This document shows, in pieces, positions 15,639 to 25,137 of a DNA stretch of 64,000 nt. The notes under the pieces were generated by a model. It was not told the origin of the DNA. It searched no databases and saw nothing but the letters and a program-made list of their open reading frames with translations. Every line of letters begins with the position of its first letter. Position 1 is the stretch's first letter. This DNA is from Hungateiclostridiaceae bacterium UBA1305 (lineage in GTDB: Bacteria > Bacillota > Clostridia > Acetivibrionales > DTU013): positions 1-64,000 of the forward strand of contig DBTX01000078.1 of assembly GCA_002307275.1 (NCBI GenBank). Reading direction: 5' to 3'. Made by a program: the position numbers and the translations under genes.

Positions 15639-18297
15639 GATAATTTTAATTATTGTTATGCTGTTGCTAACTTTTACCGCATCCTATATCTATAATATAT
15701 CCGCAGTTCCTGATATTTCAGAATCTTCCGGCAGTAGTGCCGTCGATTCAAGAGGCCTCTTCTATATGCTCGAAAACACCAGTACCAGGATTAACTTCAT
15801 GCGCGTAAACAGCAGTAATGTTATTGATTGTTATTATTCTGCCCGCAGGAATACGGCTGATACGATGCTTCTTTTCGGAGATATCTTTGTGGATGAAGCT
15901 GCGAACCGCGTGTATTCGGTAAAGAATATACTGAATAACCGGTCCAACCGATTTATTTCAAGCAGTATTGTCTATTTCGATACCGCTTCAAACGAAGCCC
16001 ACCCTGAAACGCTGCTGGAGCTTGGTCTGGAATCCCGGGACCCCTCCGCCAACCAATATATACAGTATATTTATCCGTGCGGAGATTATCTTTATTTTAC
16101 TTCGGTAGGTGAGGATATGAAGACGGTTGTTTTTTACCGTCTGGAGATCGGCAAAGCCTCAAAAGATATCCATGCCGATCCGGAGATTCTCTTGAAATAC
16201 CAATTGTCCGAGAACTCAATTGTTAATACCGCTTTATGCGGAAAGGATTTTTTACTTGTACAGACGGCAGATTCTAAAATCTTCCATATAGATTCCCATG
16301 GCTCCTCAAGGCTCCTGTTTCCTTCAAAGGAATATTCGGGCCGCAGCTTTCCAATGAGCCTTCGCATTGATAATGAAAACAGGCTTCATTTCAATGAAAT
16401 CTTCAGCAGTGATTCTATAGTTATGGACATTGATAGCGGCAGCATCCTTTCCTCCCTTAAATCAGATATGCCTGATGCGACAGGAGAATTGCGCAATCTC
16501 AAACTTTCTTCAAATGTTTTGCTTTTCAATACCGTGAAAACGATGCTGTCAGCACTGGCCTTCCTGCTTCCGGTTTTAGGGCTGATACTGTTATTCCGTT
16601 TTGTATACCGCCGCAGACCGACTCTGCTGATGAAGCTGGTTACCTTTGTGCTTCCAATTGTAATATTGGCTTTGCTCCTATTTTCAGAGGTTGCAATCCA
16701 CATATTTGACAAGTCGATCACAGCAGAAAGGACAGGACTTGTTAAAAATGTAGGGAGCTTTGTCGCCCAGAATGTTGACACCGACCTGCTTTCCCAGATT
16801 AACAAGCCTCAGGATATGCTGCTTCCCGCATATGACAAATTACTCCGCTCTATTTCAAGTGTGTCGGATTACAGTGAATTTCTTCCTGCCAGTACAGATT
16901 ATTCAGGCTTGTACTGCGTACTCATGAAAGTGGAAAAAGGCCGGATATATACTGCCGTCTCTGCCGACATGCCTTGCTTTGTTCCGCTTGACAGCCTTTA
17001 CTCCCAGCAGTCTATGAGCCTTTACCATACCGCTTTGGACAAAAAGAACCTGGTTACGGGTACAATTCAGGATATACAGGGTATATGGACCGTATCCATT
17101 TACCCGATATTTAATTCTGCCGGTGATATTTCAGGCATGCTCGAAACGGGAATCAATTCAAAGGATCTTGAGTCCTCCATACTCAGCCTTTCCCGTTTAA
17201 TGCTCCTGTCAGGCGCCGCAGTCTCCCTTGCCGTTTTACTTGCTTTTTTCATCGCACTGAAGCTGCTGCTTCATCCCCTTGCATTGTTAAAAGAAGCTGT
17301 AGTATCCGTTTACAATGGCAATTATGGCGCATTGGCAAAAATAAAGGCAAATGACGAGGTTGCCGATATCAGCCGCGTATTCAACAAACTGTCGTCCGAG
17401 CTAAGCATCCAGTTCGGCAAGCTCACAAATCTAAATCAGGCCTATAGCAAGCTTGTCCCTCCGGACACCTATTTACTGCTTAACAAAAATTCAATCCTTG
17501 ATATCAAGCTTGGCGATCAGGTAAGCACTAAAATGACAATAATGAATGCTTTCATCAGGAATTTCGAAAAAACCACTTCCGATTTATCTCCTGAGACTAC
17601 TTTCAAATTTATCAACCGGATTTATAAAATAATCAGCAGTAATTCCAGCAATTATTCCGGTATTGTGCAATCCTATAACGCAGACAGGCTGACAGTCCTG
17701 TTTCAAAACAATCCCGAAAATGCTCTTCAATCCGCCATTTGCATAAGATCCGAGCTTTCTGCAAAAAGCGGCTCAATATCCTCAAAAAGCTGGCAGGTGG
17801 TGGACGCAGGCTTCTACATACACACTACCTCCTGCATTTATGGAATAGTCGGTGAAGAAAACAGGTATTCTTCTGCTGTAGTAGCAGAAAACAGTGATGT
17901 GATCTATTCCCTTGACAACTTGCAGCACCAGCTTATGTGCTCCATTCTTGTAACGCAAAATGCATATGACGGGCTTTCCGGGCCTGGCGAATACAATCAT
18001 CGCTATATTGGCTACATGCTTGACAGTGATGGCCGGACACAAATCGGGTTATATGAGTTTTTTGACGGCGACGAGCCCAATGTGCTGATTGGCAAAAAAC
18101 AGACTCTTGAAATATTTAAAACAGCAATTCTCGAATATTTGCAGCAAAATTTTTACAAAGCACGGAATTTGTTTGCCCAGGTTATCCGAATAAATCCGAA
18201 GGATACGGTAGCCAGATGGTTTCTGTTCAAATGCGATGTACTCTGCAGGCAGTCGGATGAAGCAGTTCCCGAACTGGCTCTCACTAAATACCTATAA
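15625..18297 (+). CDS. Membrane sensor: propeller-like domain, Cache, HAMP and degenerate class III cyclase
   Basis: Protein of 890 residues. A signal anchor (4-24) is followed by an extracytoplasmic beta-propeller-like region (about 40-300), two membrane spans (about 303-325 and 335-357), a Cache-like sensor (about 360-525), a third span (527-552), a HAMP-like linker, and a class III adenylate/guanylate cyclase homology domain (about 620-812) introduced by the family's LDIKLGDQV. The position of the first metal-binding Asp (normally FSDIR) reads NAFIR, so Asp is Phe; the second Asp remains (NADRLTVLF). Catalysis is therefore doubtful. The end resembles a TPR. ATG 15625 follows AGGAG by 7 bases. 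The propeller/Cache half is related to the MFS fusion at 49.5-52.5 kb. Confidence 0.75.
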   Translation: MKRIRIILIIVMLLLTFTASYIYNISAVPDISESSGSSAVDSRGLFYMLENTSTRINFMRVNSSNVIDCYYSARRNTADTMLLFGDIFVDEAANRVYSVKNILNNRSNRFISSSIVYFDTASNEAHPETLLELGLESRDPSANQYIQYIYPCGDYLYFTSVGEDMKTVVFYRLEIGKASKDIHADPEILLKYQLSENSIVNTALCGKDFLLVQTADSKIFHIDSHGSSRLLFPSKEYSGRSFPMSLRIDNENRLHFNEIFSSDSIVMDIDSGSILSSLKSDMPDATGELRNLKLSSNVLLFNTVKTMLSALAFLLPVLGLILLFRFVYRRRPTLLMKLVTFVLPIVILALLLFSEVAIHIFDKSITAERTGLVKNVGSFVAQNVDTDLLSQINKPQDMLLPAYDKLLRSISSVSDYSEFLPASTDYSGLYCVLMKVEKGRIYTAVSADMPCFVPLDSLYSQQSMSLYHTALDKKNLVTGTIQDIQGIWTVSIYPIFNSAGDISGMLETGINSKDLESSILSLSRLMLLSGAAVSLAVLLAFFIALKLLLHPLALLKEAVVSVYNGNYGALAKIKANDEVADISRVFNKLSSELSIQFGKLTNLNQAYSKLVPPDTYLLLNKNSILDIKLGDQVSTKMTIMNAFIRNFEKTTSDLSPETTFKFINRIYKIISSNSSNYSGIVQSYNADRLTVLFQNNPENALQSAICIRSELSAKSGSISSKSWQVVDAGFYIHTTSCIYGIVGEENRYSSAVVAENSDVIYSLDNLQHQLMCSILVTQNAYDGLSGPGEYNHRYIGYMLDSDGRTQIGLYEFFDGDEPNVLIGKKQTLEIFKTAILEYLQQNFYKARNLFAQVIRINPKDTVARWFLFKCDVLCRQSDEAVPELALTKYL

Positions 18298-18320
18298 AAC
18301 GATGAAAGGCGCTGCGGCAT

Positions 18321-19820
18321 ATGAAGGAAAATCCATTTATATATGTTGTTGAACGTGCAAAGCGAACTCTTTTTCTTCCGATCTATAAATATGTCTATAC
18401 GCTGAAGCAAAAAACAAATCTAAAGCTGCTGTTGACCAAAGTGCTGCTAAGGATTTCTTCAGGCTTGAGAGGCTTGTTTGTGCTGCGTCCGCAAAAAGCC
18501 ACCGATTATTTCTATGCCGGAAGGCTGGGAATATATAAAAAGCTGGTAATATTGCTGGTTTTGTTGATTTGTCTCGCTCCTGTGATTTATTTTCAGTTTT
18601 TTAGCACAACGGTTTCCAACCAATCAACAGAAGTGGCCAGGGTATATGAGTACGTTTACAACGACCCTGACCTGGAAGCCTTCAGCGGTACGACAAGAAT
18701 CCTTTCAGCCGGCAAAAAACTTGTTTATGAGGGCGCCGTTGAAAAAGGCCTCTGTACCGGCAAGGGCAAGCTTTATGATTTCGATGGCTTACTGCTTTAT
18801 TCGGGTGATTTTGTCAATAATGAATACAGCGGCAGCGGAGAGCTTTATGATACCCATGGCTCACTACTCTATTCGGGTGGTTTTGCGAATAATGAATACA
18901 ACGGCAACGGCAAGCTTTATTATCCCTCAGGGAAAACCAGGTATGAAGGCATGTTTGAAGCAGGCCTTTATAATGGCGCCGGAGTTTTGTACAATGAAAG
19001 CGGCTCTGTTTTGTACACAGGCGCTTTCGTAGACAACGTCTTTTCAGGAGAAGGGACTCTTTATGATGCTGCCACCTCGCGCATGGTTTATAGCGGCAGT
19101 TTCGTGAACGGCCTGTATGAAGGCAAGGGAACACTTTATTCCTCTATAGGCAGAAGCAAATTCACCGGTCAGTTCCTTAAAGGCCTTCCCGATTATGTAT
19201 ACTTTCTTTCCCTTCCCACCTCAGAGCTGGGCAATTATTTTCCCGATTCGCCTGTCGTGGCATACTCCGGGAATACATCAGCAAGCCTGACTTATAGTGA
19301 GATGAAAATAGCCCTGTTAAGTAATGAAGCTGAAACGGAAGAACTGACGGAGTCTACGGTAAGCTCGGTAATGGTTTATGACAATACCATGCCGGCAGGA
19401 CTTGCGGACTCAAAAGCATCTTCCGGTCTTGAGTCCCTGCTGGGCGTTCCGATATATGAAGGCTGCAGCTATCCTCTCAGCGAGGATCTGATTGCCCTTG
19501 AATCCCTCTCAAAGCAAGGTGTTCTTACAGAGGCGGATACATTATATACCGAAACTTCAGAGGAGGATGCCTCAATTTCCACTGCAGCTGACGAGGATGC
19601 ATCATTTTCCGAAACTGCTGATGAGGATGCCTCGATTTCCACTGCTGCTGACGAGGATGCCTCAATTTCCGAAACTGCCGACGAGGATGTCTCGATTTCC
19701 ACTGCTGCTGATGAAGATTTACAGCTGTATCTGGCATGTTATGAATATCAGGGTTTTGCCTTGACCCTGTTTTTTGATAAAAAGGGAGGCAAATTCCTGT
19801 ACTACAGGTGGGATATATGA
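18321..19820 (+). CDS. MORN-repeat membrane protein
   Basis: Protein of 499 residues. The first about 72 residues are basic and cytoplasmic, one span follows at about 74-94 (KKLVILLVLLICLAPVIYF), and outside it there are about seven MORN repeats between residues 130 and 290, each of the form YSGxFxNxxYxGxGxLY. A low-complexity acidic stretch of 10-residue units (DEDASISTAA-like) sits at about 414-463, coded by a 30-bp minisatellite, before a short C-terminal domain. MORN repeats in other proteins bind lipids or act as scaffolds, so this may tie the injection system to membrane or wall. ATG 18321 follows GAAAGG. The TGA stop overlaps the ATG of the next gene. Confidence 0.8.
   Translation: MKENPFIYVVERAKRTLFLPIYKYVYTLKQKTNLKLLLTKVLLRISSGLRGLFVLRPQKATDYFYAGRLGIYKKLVILLVLLICLAPVIYFQFFSTTVSNQSTEVARVYEYVYNDPDLEAFSGTTRILSAGKKLVYEGAVEKGLCTGKGKLYDFDGLLLYSGDFVNNEYSGSGELYDTHGSLLYSGGFANNEYNGNGKLYYPSGKTRYEGMFEAGLYNGAGVLYNESGSVLYTGAFVDNVFSGEGTLYDAATSRMVYSGSFVNGLYEGKGTLYSSIGRSKFTGQFLKGLPDYVYFLSLPTSELGNYFPDSPVVAYSGNTSASLTYSEMKIALLSNEAETEELTESTVSSVMVYDNTMPAGLADSKASSGLESLLGVPIYEGCSYPLSEDLIALESLSKQGVLTEADTLYTETSEEDASISTAADEDASFSETADEDASISTAADEDASISETADEDVSISTAADEDLQLYLACYEYQGFALTLFFDKKGGKFLYYRWDI
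19561..19710 (+). repeat. 30-bp in-frame minisatellite, five units
   Basis: Five contiguous 30-bp units of the type GAYGAGGATGCCTCRATTTC plus ACTGC or GAAAC endings, alternating as a 60-bp higher-order pair. They encode (D/E)EDASIS or DEDASFS followed by TAA or ETA. Units are nearly identical in DNA, so the array is likely to vary in copy number between strains. Confidence 0.85.
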
Positions 19821-21874
19821 TGAAACAAAGGTTTCTGCTATTTTTGCTTGTGCTTGCGCTTGCGATTGTTCTTCCCGGCAATATATGCAAAGCCGCCGCA
19901 TATCCTCAGGTGCTTACCCTGAACCAGGCTGTCAGCTCCTCGGTCAATACTAACTATGCCATACGAAAAACGAAAAGTGAAATCAAGCTGAAAAACATAG
20001 AGCTGAAACAGGCTATACAGGCAATAAAGGATATCCGGTGGAAAGAAAGCACCATACAGTTTTCTCTTCTTTTTGATATCAAATTTCCTACAGAGCACGC
20101 CCTTCCAAAAGAGCTGGAGCTTGTAATGAAGGTGCCTAAAATACAGGCGGAGCTTGACGCTCTTAACAGGAAGCTGGAATACTCCAGGTATAATGCCGTC
20201 ATGTCAGCTAAAACGGCTTATTTTAATGTTGTTGAGATTATGGAAAACTGCACCTTGCAGGAAAGCCGCCTTGCCACGGCGAAAAGCACTTATCTTCGCC
20301 TCAGCAGTGATTATATCCTTGGGAAGGCAAGCAAAGATGACGTTGAAGAAATAAAAAACAGCATTCCGACTCTGGAAAAGAATTACCAAAGCAATTTGCT
20401 TCGTTTTGAAAATAATAAAAAGAAGCTTTCAAAGATAATAAACGTAGATGTGTCCAATGGCTACACCTTCAGTAAGGACTTTTCCAAACTCACACTGGAA
20501 AGAAAGCAATTAACTGAAATAACCGATTATGCTTTAAAAAATGACTATAAGGTCTATCAGGCCGAATTGACCCGCAAAACCCTGGATACAGAGGTTACAA
20601 CACTGCGCAATATATACAACAGCCGCTGGGGAGCCAAGGTAAGTGAAATTGAAAGTGAAATAGCCAAAAATGGCCCTATTGATTTTCTTACCTTTCAGGA
20701 AAAGTATGATGCCGCTCTGGAAAGCATTGAAGAACCTTATACCGGCTATTATTCCATACGGATATTATTTATTACAATCAATATTCCAAAGGAATGGTTC
20801 CGCAGCGAATACAGCGGTATACGCTACTTTGAGGATCAGAAGTACGCACTTTACGTGTCGCTTATGGACAGAGCGGAAGCAGTGAAGGAAGAGGAAGAGG
20901 CCCGCAAGGATCTGACCGCTCAGGTAGAAGACAGTTTTAACAGCCTGCTGGAGTTATGGAGCGCTTATGAAGATTCATTAAGCGGAATTGACAATGCAAA
21001 GCTCCGGTATAACCAGCTAAAAGAGCTGAATCTTACAGGAAACGCTTCGTTTATGGATGTGGAAAGCGCCAAAAACGATATCCTGTCTTTTGAAAACGCA
21101 ATGCTGTCTTCCCTGATCGCTTATAACAAAGCTCTGGCAAGCTTTGATTTCACCACGTCAGGCGCGGTAACAAAGCTGTTGTCGGGAGTTTCACTGGCTC
21201 CCGCCGGTAAATATGATTCAGGCCTTTCCTGGCTTTCATCCGATGCGGATGCCGAAAAGCCCATGTGGTATATGAATACCCTGATAAACGAGTACAAATT
21301 TGTTTTTGGTATTTCCATACCGGAAGACAGCGAAATTGCAGCAACCCATTATGAACTGTGTACCGAGGACGGCAGCCTTATTGGAGCACGTACCGCCATA
21401 AGCAGTGTGATCACCCATTTGCCTCTCGTATACGAGGGCACAACAAAGCTCATTGTCAAGCTGTATAAGGAAAGTACACTGACATATACCGCTGAAATTG
21501 ATGCTGCCAATTATACCGGCACTCTTGACCTCAAGCCTGTCAGTCCTGGTACCGTGACAGCTTCAAATGATCTTCCGGCTTCAGGCACGCTGATGGGCAA
21601 TTGGATTTTGGTAAAAAACAATGACAACTACACTTCCCAGCTTACATTGGATTTTGATAAAAAATGGAATGTAGGTTTTTATGAGTTGACAACAGCCTCC
21701 GGGGACAAAATCGGCAATGCAAGATTTCCCGCCGCTACGCCGGTTTCCCATTTATCCATCACCTTTTCCTCAATGGAAAATCTGACGCTCAAGCTGTTCG
21801 ACACAGACGGCAATTCGCTGGGAGATGCATTGATTTTAAATGATATGAATGTGCAAGTCATAAAAATGAAATGA
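19817..21874 (+). CDS. TolC-like secreted protein (outer membrane efflux protein fold)
   Basis: Protein of 685 residues with a cleavable-looking signal peptide (RFLLFLLVLALAIVLPGNICKA). Residues about 35-450 have the long-helix pattern of TolC/OEP family proteins, including the opening LTLNQAVSSSVNTNYAI and the two-fold helical repeat ending SFMDVESAKNDILSFENAML. The last about 230 residues are beta-rich and not part of standard TolC. A TolC fold is unexpected in a cell with no outer membrane; here it may form a helical tube or wall-spanning scaffold. ATG 19817 overlaps the stop of the MORN gene and follows AGGTGG. The family match is by pattern only, hence moderate confidence. Confidence 0.65.
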   Translation: MMKQRFLLFLLVLALAIVLPGNICKAAAYPQVLTLNQAVSSSVNTNYAIRKTKSEIKLKNIELKQAIQAIKDIRWKESTIQFSLLFDIKFPTEHALPKELELVMKVPKIQAELDALNRKLEYSRYNAVMSAKTAYFNVVEIMENCTLQESRLATAKSTYLRLSSDYILGKASKDDVEEIKNSIPTLEKNYQSNLLRFENNKKKLSKIINVDVSNGYTFSKDFSKLTLERKQLTEITDYALKNDYKVYQAELTRKTLDTEVTTLRNIYNSRWGAKVSEIESEIAKNGPIDFLTFQEKYDAALESIEEPYTGYYSIRILFITINIPKEWFRSEYSGIRYFEDQKYALYVSLMDRAEAVKEEEEARKDLTAQVEDSFNSLLELWSAYEDSLSGIDNAKLRYNQLKELNLTGNASFMDVESAKNDILSFENAMLSSLIAYNKALASFDFTTSGAVTKLLSGVSLAPAGKYDSGLSWLSSDADAEKPMWYMNTLINEYKFVFGISIPEDSEIAATHYELCTEDGSLIGARTAISSVITHLPLVYEGTTKLIVKLYKESTLTYTAEIDAANYTGTLDLKPVSPGTVTASNDLPASGTLMGNWILVKNNDNYTSQLTLDFDKKWNVGFYELTTASGDKIGNARFPAATPVSHLSITFSSMENLTLKLFDTDGNSLGDALILNDMNVQVIKMK

Positions 21875-21884
21875 GGTAACAGCA

Positions 21885-24503
21885 ATGAAAAATACATACC
21901 TGAAAAAATTCCTGACCTTTATTCTTATATTGAGCATGGCCACCAGCCTGTTTTTATTTGCGCCCGCTGTTTCATACGGCGCACAGCTGCGACCGGGCGC
22001 GGCGGATATTCCCTCAGGTACTCTTATCATCGGCACGCATCTTATTCACATCAAGGCTCTTAACTCCGAGCTTCTGGCAGTTGCCACAGCCAGTGCGACC
22101 AGCAGCCTGCAGGCAAAAACATATTACAAGTCCGAATTTTCCAACGGGACATGGTACGATATCTCCGGCGCCTCCGGCTTTTCAGATATAACCAGTGAGG
22201 GCAAGCCGGTTGCAAACACGGTAATCGATGCTTTGATACTGACACACTGGACCAGGGAAGACGGTAAAACAATAGACCTCGCCACCGGCATGATTGTCGA
22301 TATCCACAAAATAAATGACCCTTCGGATTTTTCAACTCTTCCTGAACTTGCGGAGCTCAAAACCCGAAGGAATATGCTTATTGAAACGATAAAAAATGAA
22401 AATACCGGGGAAAACAATCAGAAGCTGCAATCCATAGAACGCATTATTATAACTCCCTTCAGCTCGGAGGAAAGCAAAGCCGTTATAGACAAAATGGATG
22501 CTCTTGAAAAATATATAAATTATCTCAAGGAAAAAAAGACGCGCGATGATTGGGTAAATGCAGTTGTGGACCTGAAAGGCAGCATGAATACTGGAAAAAC
22601 ACTGCTGTGTTATAAAGAAGTCCTTTCAAGGCTGAATACAGAAATCAGCTTTGTTGAAACAAAAATTGTTGACGCCGATAACAAGACGAAACCCGCAGCA
22701 GATCTTTCCGCTGCCTATTATACCTGTCTTGACGCCGTCAACAAAAAGATTGTGGAGCTGGAAGGCAGCCAGTCCGGCTCCCAGGGCACGGGAGCGTTAA
22801 ATAAGGCAAAGGCGGGATATGAAGAGGCAGTGATCGCCTCAGCTATCGCGGCAAGTTACGACAAGGCTGATTCAAGCCTTGAAAAATGCATGTCGGTAAA
22901 AAATATCCTTGGCGGCCTGAAGCTGGATATTCCTCTTGAGCTTTCAATACTCAAGCCTCTGCTGTCTGATCTGACCAAAGAGCTGTGTGCCGCATGTACC
23001 GGCGGCATTTCTTCAGAATACACCCAGGCGAAAAAAACCGGAGAGTCGGCCATTATACTGGATTCTCTGAAAAAAAAGCATGTGTCCGGTCTTTCATCCC
23101 AGGTTTCCGACATCGAATCCATCATCGGTTATATAAAGGATCGGGAATCGGACGCCCTTCAATTGGAAACCGTCCTTTCTCCAGTTCTCAAAAGCTGCCT
23201 TGACGCACTTTCAAAGGTGCCCGTGGATGATGCCCGGGATGATACTGTTGATGTCCTCAAGCAGCTTATCGACTGGTTGAACGCAGAGCTTGCCCTTCTT
23301 CAGCAGCAGCAAATGGATACAACACTCTCCGACAGCCTCTCTTCTTTGGAAAGCCAGATTTCGGAGCTTACCCAGGATTATCTTTCCGCGCTTGACGAGC
23401 GCAACCTCAGCGGAGCTCAGTCCATAAAAGCCGAAATAGACGAACTCGCTGCCAAAAAGGCCGACATTTACGAAAATGCGGCTGCAGAACAAAGCAAGCT
23501 GTTTGAACAAAAAGCAGCGCTGGAAGCAAAACTGGAAGATGCCTTGAATAAAGGAGACAGTGCCGCTGCCAGCGACCTGCTTAACCAGCTTTCCACCATA
23601 AACGCGGCGCTTGATATTCAGGACTCCGCCACAGATGGGCTTACCGCTGTCAACAATGCCGCTGTAAGCGACTTGTTTACTGAATTGGAGGAATATCTCA
23701 GTCAAAGTGATTTTACCTCCGCCCTCTCCAAAATGCAGGAAATATCCGATATGCTCAATGCTTCGAAGCCCATTCCAGCCAATTCTCTTTCTTTATTAAA
23801 TAAAATACTGCCTAAGGTACAAAGCAAACTGGAGGATGCGGAAACAAAGGGAAAAACAACGGATGCCGGCAAGCTGACAAAAATCGAAACGCTTTTCAAT
23901 TCACTTTTGGGGATAGTATCCAATGAGGATTCACAAATTGAAGCTGACACGGATGCTTTACAGGATGCATTGCTGGAAAAGCTGGACAGCCTTATTTTAC
24001 AATCAGGCATTGATTCCGATACTGCCGACGGCCAGCTTTTAAAAGCCCTGCTTCTTGACAAGCTGGGAGAAACCCCTGAGTTTTCGGCGCTTGGAGATTT
24101 TATCAAAACGCTGCAGGAGGATGCTTTGGCACAGCTGAAGGCTCTAGGCAGTGATTATACCGTAGATGATTACAAAATACTTAATGGACAAGGTTATGCA
24201 AACCTCAAAGAACTGGCCGCTATTTCGGGCCGACGTTATGTATGGCAGCAGAGCAGCGGCACTGCTTCTGTTACAAGCGGCCGGTCTGCTATCATTTTTT
24301 CAAAAAACAGTTCCAGTGTCACGATTGACAAAAAGCTTACAAGTATGCCCTTAAGTACTCATTTCTCCAGCAGCAAGCTCTACGTTCCGCTTTCCTTTAC
24401 AGCTGACGCCTTGAATTCTTCATGGATTCGGGCCGGGTTGAGCGGAAAGCCGCTGATCTATCCGAAGAAATTGGACAAGGTGGCCGCCGGGTTGATGAAA
24501 TAA
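21885..24503 (+). CDS. Secreted coiled-coil protein with copper-amine-oxidase-N-like C-terminal domain
   Basis: Protein of 872 residues with a signal peptide (FILILSMATSLFLFAPAVSYG). Most of the length (about 150-760) is predicted helix with coiled-coil heptads, strongest near LSSLESQISELTQDYLSALDER. The end (about 770-870) resembles the beta-rich copper amine oxidase N-terminal-like domain common in clostridial exported proteins (ILNGQGYANLKELAAISGR, then YVPLSFTADAL). It starts 10 bases after the TolC-like gene with GAGGT upstream, so the two probably act together outside the membrane. The role in the injection system is inferred from the operon. Confidence 0.65.
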   Translation: MKNTYLKKFLTFILILSMATSLFLFAPAVSYGAQLRPGAADIPSGTLIIGTHLIHIKALNSELLAVATASATSSLQAKTYYKSEFSNGTWYDISGASGFSDITSEGKPVANTVIDALILTHWTREDGKTIDLATGMIVDIHKINDPSDFSTLPELAELKTRRNMLIETIKNENTGENNQKLQSIERIIITPFSSEESKAVIDKMDALEKYINYLKEKKTRDDWVNAVVDLKGSMNTGKTLLCYKEVLSRLNTEISFVETKIVDADNKTKPAADLSAAYYTCLDAVNKKIVELEGSQSGSQGTGALNKAKAGYEEAVIASAIAASYDKADSSLEKCMSVKNILGGLKLDIPLELSILKPLLSDLTKELCAACTGGISSEYTQAKKTGESAIILDSLKKKHVSGLSSQVSDIESIIGYIKDRESDALQLETVLSPVLKSCLDALSKVPVDDARDDTVDVLKQLIDWLNAELALLQQQQMDTTLSDSLSSLESQISELTQDYLSALDERNLSGAQSIKAEIDELAAKKADIYENAAAEQSKLFEQKAALEAKLEDALNKGDSAAASDLLNQLSTINAALDIQDSATDGLTAVNNAAVSDLFTELEEYLSQSDFTSALSKMQEISDMLNASKPIPANSLSLLNKILPKVQSKLEDAETKGKTTDAGKLTKIETLFNSLLGIVSNEDSQIEADTDALQDALLEKLDSLILQSGIDSDTADGQLLKALLLDKLGETPEFSALGDFIKTLQEDALAQLKALGSDYTVDDYKILNGQGYANLKELAAISGRRYVWQQSSGTASVTSGRSAIIFSKNSSSVTIDKKLTSMPLSTHFSSSKLYVPLSFTADALNSSWIRAGLSGKPLIYPKKLDKVAAGLMK

Positions 24504-24534
24504 TACATGTTAATTTGAAAGGTGATGTGGGTTT

Positions 24535-25137
24535 ATGGCTGATTATTCAATAATTGCAGATTTCGGCAATGAAATCGTCAAGCTGATGCGAGACAATTTG
24601 TGCCCGGAATTGGTTCAAAATCCGGAATCTATACTTTTGTGCCCTCCCTTTGAAAAGGGAGAGTACCTTCTTGGCATCCACCTGTACGATATTCAAACCG
24701 ACGGATATTATCCCCAGAATGAAATGGTAAATATCGGTGAAAAGCAACAGCGGTTTCCTCCCATGCCTGTAACCCTTTTTTATATGTTTACCGTAAACAC
24801 AACTACGAATATCGCGTCAAAATCCATTGTCGAACAGCGTATTTTATGCAGGGTAATGCAGGTGCTGCATGATAATTCTGTATTTGAGATTTCCGACATA
24901 CAGCCCGGCGCAGAAACCTCTGATGAAGCTATCTCCCTGTCGCCTCACTTCCTGACCTATGAGGACAAGAGCAGGATATGGAGCAATTCAGGTTCCGGAA
25001 GCACCTCCAAGCTTGCTCTTTATTATAAGGCCGCTCCAATCCTTATCGATTCTACCCGGATTTCGCAGCCTGAACGTGTTACAAGCATAAAAGTGAAGCT
25101 TGATGGAAAGGAGCCGCGTCATGGTATCTCAGACTAA
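24535..25137 (+). CDS. DUF4255 / Pvc16-type tail terminator cap of the CIS
   Basis: Protein of 200 residues of the DUF4255 family (Pvc16/Afp16 N-terminal domain). In Photorhabdus and Serratia injection particles this protein caps the end of the tube and sheath and ends their polymerisation. Family features are the start SIIADFGNEIVKLMRDNL, then GIHLYDIQ and PMPVTLFYMFTV, and SPHFLTYEDKSRIW near residue 145. ATG 24535 follows GAAAGGTG. It overlaps the next gene by 17 bases. That this structural part lies in the plus-strand operon links the membrane proteins here to the machine on the other strand. Confidence 0.85.
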   Translation: MADYSIIADFGNEIVKLMRDNLCPELVQNPESILLCPPFEKGEYLLGIHLYDIQTDGYYPQNEMVNIGEKQQRFPPMPVTLFYMFTVNTTTNIASKSIVEQRILCRVMQVLHDNSVFEISDIQPGAETSDEAISLSPHFLTYEDKSRIWSNSGSGSTSKLALYYKAAPILIDSTRISQPERVTSIKVKLDGKEPRHGISD

